Source: Salinivirga sp964413185
GTDB lineage: Bacteria; Bacteroidota; Bacteroidia; Bacteroidales; Salinivirgaceae
Length of the DNA stretch: 64,000 bases
Assembly (NCBI GenBank): GCA_964413185.1
Contig: CAYPSX010000001.1
Location: forward strand, 10,537 to 74,536
Direction of reading: 5' to 3'
Shown here piece by piece: positions 58,416-64,000 of this stretch. The notes below the pieces were generated by a model. That model was not told where the DNA came from. It saw only the letters and a program-made list of their open reading frames with translations, and made no database searches. The stretch's first letter is position 1. Every line of letters starts with the position of its first letter. The position numbers and the translations under genes are program-made.

Positions 58416-59698
58416 TGTAATACGAAATATTTCTTTTTCCCTTTTTGTATGAGTATATATTTATTATTCAACAAAAATGATGCATCTATGGATGCGTCTG
58501 CCGAAGAAATTTTTTCTTTATTGATGCTAACTCCGCCACCTTTGATTAAACGGCGCAATTCTCCTTTGGATGGAAACACTGCGGTTTTTTCTGCAAGCAT
58601 ATCCACAACATTGACACCATTGTTTAGCCACTCCTTTTTGATGTCGAATGTAGGCACGCCTTCAAACACAGATAAAAATGTGCGTTCATCAATTGCTTCG
58701 AGATTTTCGCGGGTTGATTTTCCAAACAAGATTTGTGATGCTGCCTGAGCCATTTCAAGGGCCTCTTTTCCATGCACCATAATGGTCATTTCTTCGGCCA
58801 AACGCCGCTGTAATTGCCTTTCATGCGGTGCTTCTTTGTGCTGTCCGGTTAATTCTGTAATTTCCTGCTGACCGAGTAATGTGAAAATTTTGATGTATTT
58901 TTCGGCATCATCATCTGTTGTATTTAACCAGAATTGGTAAAACTCGTACGGTGAAGTGCGGTTTTCATCGAGCCAGATATTCCCTTTTTCGGTTTTGCCG
59001 AATTTGCCACCGTCGGCTTTGGTAATAAGCGGGCAAGTCATGGCAAAAGCCTCGCCCGAAGCTTTACGACGAATGAGTTCTGTTCCGGTTGTAATGTTGC
59101 CCCACTGGTCTGAACCGCCCATTTGCAATTTGCAATCCATATTTTGGTAGAGCCATAAAAAATCGTACCCCTGAACCAATTGATAAGTAAATTCTGTAAA
59201 CGACATGCCTTCAACGGCTTCTGAGCCCAGACGCTTTTTTACCGAGTCTTTGCTCATCATGTAATTTACGGTTATGTGTTTACCTACATCGCGAATAAAT
59301 TCAAGGAACGAAAAATTTTGCATCCAGTCGTAATTATTTACAAGCTGAGCTTTATTTGGTGCATCGGTTTCAAAATCGAGAAAACGCGAAAGCTGTTCCT
59401 TAAGGCATTCCTGATTGTGGCGCAATGTTTTTTCGTCGAGCAAATTACGTTCTTTTGATTTACCGGAAGGATCGCCAATCATGCCCGTAGCGCCGCCGAT
59501 AAGAGCGATTGGCCGGTGTCCTGCGCGTTGTAAATGTTTCAGCATCATTACTCCAACGAGGTGACCAATATGTAGTGAGTCTGCTGTTGGGTCAATACCA
59601 ACATAAGCAGATGTCATTTCTTTTTTAAGTTGCTCTTCTGTTCCCGGCATCATATCGTGTATCATGCCCCGCCATTTTAATTCTTCTACAAAATTCAT
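58406..59698 (-). CDS. tyrS: Tyrosyl-tRNA synthetase
   Basis: 430-residue class I tyrosyl-tRNA synthetase. AYVGIDPTADSLHIGHLVG has the HIGH-like motif (residues 43-46), LQMGGSDQWGNITTG is the tyrosine-binding block and KFGKTEKGN the KMSKS-like loop. The C-terminal S4 RNA-binding domain is EEL-RRLIKGGGVSINKEKIS. The ATG at 59696-59698 is preferred over an in-frame GTG at 59728, since MNFVEELKWRGM matches the usual beginning. A TAnnTTTG box (TAATTTTG, 59730-59737) lies upstream. Confidence 0.97.
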   Translation of the reverse strand: MNFVEELKWRGMIHDMMPGTEEQLKKEMTSAYVGIDPTADSLHIGHLVGVMMLKHLQRAGHRPIALIGGATGMIGDPSGKSKERNLLDEKTLRHNQECLKEQLSRFLDFETDAPNKAQLVNNYDWMQNFSFLEFIRDVGKHITVNYMMSKDSVKKRLGSEAVEGMSFTEFTYQLVQGYDFLWLYQNMDCKLQMGGSDQWGNITTGTELIRRKASGEAFAMTCPLITKADGGKFGKTEKGNIWLDENRTSPYEFYQFWLNTTDDDAEKYIKIFTLLGQQEITELTGQHKEAPHERQLQRRLAEEMTIMVHGKEALEMAQAASQILFGKSTRENLEAIDERTFLSVFEGVPTFDIKKEWLNNGVNVVDMLAEKTAVFPSKGELRRLIKGGGVSINKEKISSADASIDASFLLNNKYILIQKGKKKYFVLQCT

Positions 59699-59793
59699 AT
59701 CTGTTTGGGTTACATTTTGAAAAAACACCCAAAATTAATGAAAGTTGATTAATTATGTAGTGGAAACGAATGAGTTTTATGCAGAGATGGTTA

Positions 59794-61098
59794 TTATTTT
59801 GTTTTTAGTTCCTGTTCAAACCATTTAGCGATTGGAGCTCCATTTTGTTTTTCAAGTATGGCCAGAAAATCATTGGTCCGGGCAGTTTTTTGTTCTGTCA
59901 TTGTTTTGCAAAGGCTGATAAAAGCCGGAGAGCCTATTTTTGTTTCCAATTCGCCTAACAAAACCGGCCCTTTGTTGTAGAGAACCTGATACGCTGTATC
60001 GTATGGCGCTCCATTTCGGTCGAAATGCCATATCGGCGGTGTGTTTGCTGACTTTTCTTTTTTGTGGTCGATGTATTTTTGAAATGTTTCTTCACCAAAG
60101 GTTTCACGCAAGCTGAGTAGGGCACTGTATTCGGCAAAACTTTCATTGAGCCAGTCTTCCCAAATATTGGCCTGCGCCTGTCGCCACCACAAATGAGCCA
60201 GTTCATGGGCAAAATAGCGGTGATATCCGCGTTCTCTTTCAAAATATTTTTCAGGATCAATGCCGCCCAAAACCATACCGCCGGCACGCGCATATCCGCC
60301 GCCGCTTTTACGTTGTGTTTCAATAATGCTGATGTCCGTATCAACGCCACCGAACCACTGATTATAGCGGTTCACCATTTCCACAATGCTACCCGACATG
60401 TGTTTTAAGAGCGAATCGTTAAAGCTGTGGTGGTAAATTTTAAGTTGATTTTCACCCATCGGCATGACAAACGTTTTGGTTTTTGTACTCATGCATACAG
60501 CAATATCGTTTGTTGGTATGTTGCAGCTTAGAACTGTAAGATCGGCTTTGTTTTTAACATTCGCTACGCTAAACGTTTTATAACCTTTAACATTTGCAAC
60601 GTTTACGGAATATGTGAATTTTCCCATTTCCTCGTAATTTGTCGGAAACCACGGATAGTACAGGCCAATTTCTACCCAGTCTTTTTGAATTCTGTTGCCG
60701 TAAATATCCGGTAATGTGGCCAATTGTCCGTGGTAAGCAAAACGAATAACAGCAGGTTCGCTATTTTTGACATCTTCTCCGGGTTTGAAATAAACTTTTC
60801 TGGCTTCAGGCATAAACCGGTTGTCAGATTTAGCCGTATCAATGGTTGCATCGAGAGTGTTGTTCATTGTGAAATGCTCAATTTGCAAATGCCGCTCCAG
60901 GCAAAAACCAATGGAGTCGATACTATCAGCAGGATAAGGCAGGGTTAGTTTACCTTCAACCTGAATGTATGATGAATCAGGATCAACAGACAAACTAATT
61001 TCATAATGCGGATGATTTAAGTTGATGTTATTGCTGTTTTTTTGGCAACTAAGTGTCAAGATAACCAACCAGGCAGTGATAAAGGCTAAATAACGCAT
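59794..61098 (-). CDS. M1-like zinc peptidase, lipoprotein
   Basis: 434-residue gluzincin-type peptidase. A lipoprotein signal peptide ends at LVILTLSC. The zinc site is YFAHELAHLWWRQ (HExxH, about residue 297), with the third ligand Glu about 19 residues on in WLNESFAEYSALL. Where M1 aminopeptidases have the substrate-binding GAMEN, this protein has GGGYARAGGMVLG, so the exopeptidase N-terminus pocket is altered. At 434 residues it lacks the large C-terminal helical domain of M1 enzymes. Cellular site probably outer membrane or periplasm. Specificity unknown. Confidence 0.8.
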   Translation of the reverse strand: MRYLAFITAWLVILTLSCQKNSNNINLNHPHYEISLSVDPDSSYIQVEGKLTLPYPADSIDSIGFCLERHLQIEHFTMNNTLDATIDTAKSDNRFMPEARKVYFKPGEDVKNSEPAVIRFAYHGQLATLPDIYGNRIQKDWVEIGLYYPWFPTNYEEMGKFTYSVNVANVKGYKTFSVANVKNKADLTVLSCNIPTNDIAVCMSTKTKTFVMPMGENQLKIYHHSFNDSLLKHMSGSIVEMVNRYNQWFGGVDTDISIIETQRKSGGGYARAGGMVLGGIDPEKYFERERGYHRYFAHELAHLWWRQAQANIWEDWLNESFAEYSALLSLRETFGEETFQKYIDHKKEKSANTPPIWHFDRNGAPYDTAYQVLYNKGPVLLGELETKIGSPAFISLCKTMTEQKTARTNDFLAILEKQNGAPIAKWFEQELKTK

Positions 61099-61242
61099 AA
61101 TGTTGAATTTTGGGATTCGAATTTTTAATAAGGACGAGAAAGAATTGGAAATGTTACAGTTTATCCTGAGCCTTTAAATATTATTACGAACTTTTTGTAA
61201 ATTGTTTTGAATAAACTATTTTTAAAGATAAAATTACTGCAC

Positions 61243-63084
61243 ATGAACTACGCTGATATTGATGCGCTTTTGGCCGAAGCCTGGAAATTGAGATATGCCA
61301 ACACCCGTAAATCGCTTGTGATTAGCAACCAGGCGCTACAATTATCCCAAAAACAACCATATAAAACAGGTGAAATGTATGCGCGATTGTACATTGCAGC
61401 AACATCTTTTTTGCTTTCGCGGGAAAATATGTTGGAAGAATTACTGGAAAGTGTTAAATTTTTTGAGCAGATGCCGGAAGAAAAAGGCTTGCCTGTTGCT
61501 TACAACACAACCGGGAACGTTTATGAAAATATTGGGAAATACAACGAAGCCATCACCTATTGTAAAAAAGGTTTGCAAGCCGCCCGCGAGCAAAATTATG
61601 CCGAAGGCATTGGTGATAGCAGCAATACACTGGGTGTAGTATACATGCGCATTGGCGACTACAAAAAAGCACAGAAATCGTTTCAGGATGCATTGGAAGT
61701 GCGCATAAAAAATAACTTTTTAGCAGCGGCAGCATCATCATATAACCTTTTAGGCCGTGTGAACACGCTACAGAAAAACTTTGACGATGCGCTACAGAAT
61801 TACCATAAAAGCCTTGTTATTCGTCAGCAAGAAAAACATTACGGGGCTTTGCCCTGGTCGCAGTTGGGTTTGGGAACTTTGTACCTGGAAATGGGGCGCC
61901 CCGATGATGCCAAAAGTTACCTGGAAAAAGCATTGGATTACAGCAGTAAAAACAACGATGAGCGTTGCCAAATGCACTGTTTGCTGGGAATGGGCAGGCT
62001 GGCAATGTTAAAAAATGATAGTGAAGATGCTGCCCATTATCTGAATAAAGCACTTACAATTGCTGAAGCCATTGAGGCAAAAGCTGTTTTAGCTGATGTT
62101 TACAATGTGTTGTCAGAAGTAAGTACCCAACAGCAGGATTTTCAAAATGCACTGCAATATTTCCGCAAATATCATAATCTTAAAGAAGAAATTTTAAATA
62201 CAGAGACGCATAATCAACTTAAAAATCAAGAGATTGCCTTTGCTGTTGAACGATCGCAAAAAGAGGCTGAAATCTATCAACTCAAACATGTGGAGCTGAA
62301 AAAAGCGTACGATATTTTAGAGGAGAAAAACAGGGAGATTACCGATAGCATCCATTATGCATCGTCCATTCAGTCAGCGCTACTGCCCGAATTACAGACG
62401 CTGAACACCTTCTTTTCCGATTCGTTCATTCTGTTCAAACCGCGCGACATTGTAAGTGGCGATTTTTATTGGATTCAACCGCTGGACAATAAAATCCTCA
62501 TTACCGCTGCCGATTGCACCGGGCATGGTGTTCCGGGGGCGTTCATGAGTGTGCTGGGAATTTCTCTGCTCGACGATATTGTGAATAAAAACGGCATCAT
62601 TCAACCTGCAGAAATTCTCTTTGAACTGCGCGCCAAAATCATTCATGCACTCAATCAGCATAAGGAGAAAGATAAAAAAGATGGCATGGACATGGCGCTA
62701 TGTCTCTTCGATTTTGAACAACAAAAAGGATATTATGCCGGCGCATACAACGCGCTCTACATTATTCGAAACAACGAGTTGGAGCAGATTAAGGCCGATC
62801 GCATGCCCATTGGACTTCACATGAAAGACGGTGAATCATTTACTCAACATATTTTCGATTTGCAATCGGGCGACCAATATTATATGTTTTCCGATGGATA
62901 CGCCGACCAGTTTGGAGGGGAAAAAGGCCGAAAACTGATGACGAAGAAATTCAAAGAATTATTACTACAAAACGCCCATCTTTCCGGTAGTGAGCAGCAA
63001 GAAGCACTGAACAACTACTTTGAAAGCTGGCGTGGAGATACCGAGCAAATAGACGATGTAATTGTAACCGGACTAAAAATATAG
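61243..63084 (+). CDS. TPR protein with C-terminal SpoIIE-type PP2C phosphatase
   Basis: 613-residue cytoplasmic protein without membrane segment. Residues ~1-320 are tetratricopeptide repeats (AYNTTGNVYENIGKYNEAIT, DSSNTLGVVYMRIGDYKKAQ, GLGTLYLEMGRPDDAKSYLE), a coiled coil of about 50 residues follows, and the last ~230 residues are a SpoIIE/PP2C phosphatase: metal-site VSGDFYWI, TAADCTGHGVPGAFMS, DGMDMALCLFD, and QIDDVIVTGL. Such proteins dephosphorylate regulator Ser/Thr residues; the SiaC-like protein 4 kb away is one candidate. The ATG at 61243 is preferred to an in-frame TTG at 61207. The next gene starts 2 bases after its stop. Confidence 0.9.
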   Translation: MNYADIDALLAEAWKLRYANTRKSLVISNQALQLSQKQPYKTGEMYARLYIAATSFLLSRENMLEELLESVKFFEQMPEEKGLPVAYNTTGNVYENIGKYNEAITYCKKGLQAAREQNYAEGIGDSSNTLGVVYMRIGDYKKAQKSFQDALEVRIKNNFLAAAASSYNLLGRVNTLQKNFDDALQNYHKSLVIRQQEKHYGALPWSQLGLGTLYLEMGRPDDAKSYLEKALDYSSKNNDERCQMHCLLGMGRLAMLKNDSEDAAHYLNKALTIAEAIEAKAVLADVYNVLSEVSTQQQDFQNALQYFRKYHNLKEEILNTETHNQLKNQEIAFAVERSQKEAEIYQLKHVELKKAYDILEEKNREITDSIHYASSIQSALLPELQTLNTFFSDSFILFKPRDIVSGDFYWIQPLDNKILITAADCTGHGVPGAFMSVLGISLLDDIVNKNGIIQPAEILFELRAKIIHALNQHKEKDKKDGMDMALCLFDFEQQKGYYAGAYNALYIIRNNELEQIKADRMPIGLHMKDGESFTQHIFDLQSGDQYYMFSDGYADQFGGEKGRKLMTKKFKELLLQNAHLSGSEQQEALNNYFESWRGDTEQIDDVIVTGLKI

Positions 63085-63086
63085 CC

Positions 63087-64000
63087 ATGGATAACGTTCA
63101 GGCAAACAGCAAAGCCAATTCATTTTATGTGATTGTTAGCGGGCTTTTTACCTATAACCAAAAAAACATTCAAAAAGAGGCCTTGCTCAACCAATATTCG
63201 CCGTGGAAAAACAGAATCAACAACGGCGATTACGAGGGAACATATCAATATTTGAAAAATAGCTACTACGATGGCTACCTCAATAATATCTTCCCAGAAA
63301 TTCGACATGGCGATGCTGTGTACGAAAAGTGGCAACGCGATACGCAGCAACATTTCACCCTAAACGAGGAGCATTTATCACCATTAAAAGCATGCAGCAT
63401 TGAACTCAAAGAACAAATTGTCCCTTTGCACATCGATTTTATTGACTTGTATTTATTGCCACAGCAAATCGGCATTTTTTCGATGAAAATATCACTGGCT
63501 GATGCAGCGCACCACACTGTGGGTGTAATTTCAGATACTATTAATCGCATCCGGTATTTTTCTACGGTGCTGCAATTCAACGGGTTTCAAAAAACAGTGA
63601 AACAGGTCATTGATGAGCACATTTTGCAGCACATGAACATCTCTACGGCATGGGAAAATTTCAATCCGCAATTAAAAACCTACGCCATTATCGACCTTGA
63701 AGAGACTTTCCCCGAAAAAGAGCTGAACGAGTTGCTTTTTGATATGGGAAATGTTTCCCCCATTGGGTCAGCAGCCGGAAACATGCTTTTTAGCCCGTCG
63801 CAGGAGTATTACGAAGAGCAGATGCAGAACAACAGAATCTCCATTTTCAAAAACTGGTCGGCACTCACACTTTACGATACATTTACACGTATCTCCATGA
63901 ATTTTCCCGACAAATTCCGCACCTGGGAGTACGACTTTTTCAATGTGTACATCTACTCACTGTACATGAAATCGTTTTTATACTTCACCAGCACAAAGCT
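63087..64000 (+). CDS. Unrecognised protein, partial (runs off window)
   Basis: Open frame of at least 304 codons starting at the ATG at 63087, 2 bases after the phosphatase gene, and open at the window edge. The N-terminus reads MDNVQANSKANSFYVIVSGL. No signal peptide, membrane helix or family motif is recognised in the visible part; it is hydrophilic with conserved-looking aromatic residues (for example WEYDFFNVYIYSLYMKSFLY near the edge). Two-base spacing strongly suggests co-transcription and a shared process with the TPR-SpoIIE phosphatase, perhaps as its partner or substrate. Function unknown. Confidence 0.75.
   Translation, partial: MDNVQANSKANSFYVIVSGLFTYNQKNIQKEALLNQYSPWKNRINNGDYEGTYQYLKNSYYDGYLNNIFPEIRHGDAVYEKWQRDTQQHFTLNEEHLSPLKACSIELKEQIVPLHIDFIDLYLLPQQIGIFSMKISLADAAHHTVGVISDTINRIRYFSTVLQFNGFQKTVKQVIDEHILQHMNISTAWENFNPQLKTYAIIDLEETFPEKELNELLFDMGNVSPIGSAAGNMLFSPSQEYYEEQMQNNRISIFKNWSALTLYDTFTRISMNFPDKFRTWEYDFFNVYIYSLYMKSFLYFTSTK

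Noticed and set aside
1..64000. CRISPR arrays, insertion sequences, prophage genes or integrase
   Set aside because: No regularly spaced repeats, transposase motifs, phage structural genes or att-like repeats at the tRNA-His gene were seen.

Overview
The window is a stretch of chromosome from a member of the Bacteroidota. The evidence is a PorZ-like protein and other proteins with type IX secretion (T9SS) sorting domains, two SusC/RagA-like TonB-dependent receptors of the outer-membrane beta-barrel family, promoters of the TTTG-n19-TAnnTTTG kind, A/T-rich leaders without clear Shine-Dalgarno sequences, and Bacteroidota-style versions of ATP synthase subunits a and epsilon. The gene complement (T9SS, cyclase signalling, SiaC, many regulators) suggests a free-living, possibly marine or sediment lineage, but the genus cannot be read from the sequence.

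Layout. 1-4.4 kb (minus): a methyltransferase/PD-(D/E)xK nuclease pair that runs directly into queD and the start of polA. 4.6-15.2 kb (minus): housekeeping genes (tcdA, tatD, a methionine-type aminotransferase, recO overlapping porZ, rdgB, an O-antigen ligase, a ferredoxin overlapping a U32/TrhP-like tRNA hydroxylase, a GT9 glycosyltransferase). 15.4-26.8 kb (minus): all eight F1Fo ATP synthase genes, as atpB-E-F-H-A-G and atpD-C, separated by an RND/MMPL transporter, a sugar-nucleotide epimerase and a polyprenyl diphosphate synthase. 27.1-33.9 kb (plus): a lone DUF262 gene, then a conserved envelope cluster (sigma-54 activator, LptE, TPR-like protein, SecG), typA and a small receiver-like protein. 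34.1-43.1 kb (minus): dodecin, ArsR regulator, YidE/AspT-type transporter, secreted endonuclease I, and two tandem 793-residue TonB receptors. 43.2-44.7 kb (plus): radical SAM enzyme and thiamine-binding protein. 44.7-53.7 kb (minus): a decayed T9SS sorting domain, ilvE, a signalling run (histidine kinase, adenylate cyclase-HD fusion, universal stress protein), an AsmA protein and an outer-membrane barrel. 53.8-56.7 kb (plus): an A/T-rich restriction-modification island (controller, Dam-type methylase, AlwI-family endonuclease). 56.7-64 kb: SiaC-like regulator, a 58-residue small protein, tRNA-His, a Nudix hydrolase, tyrS, an M1-like peptidase lipoprotein, a TPR-SpoIIE phosphatase and an unrecognised partial gene.

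Most notable: (i) an identical 12-base motif exactly 8 bases upstream of the start codon of three outer-membrane protein genes; (ii) two tandem palindromes and a TAnnTTTG box at the controller gene of the AlwI-type system, giving a readable autoregulation switch; (iii) an adenylate cyclase fused to an HD phosphohydrolase domain inside a signalling gene run; (iv) the ferredoxin/U32 gene overlap; (v) an orphan T9SS sorting domain without a cargo protein. No CRISPR array, rRNA, prophage or insertion sequence was seen.
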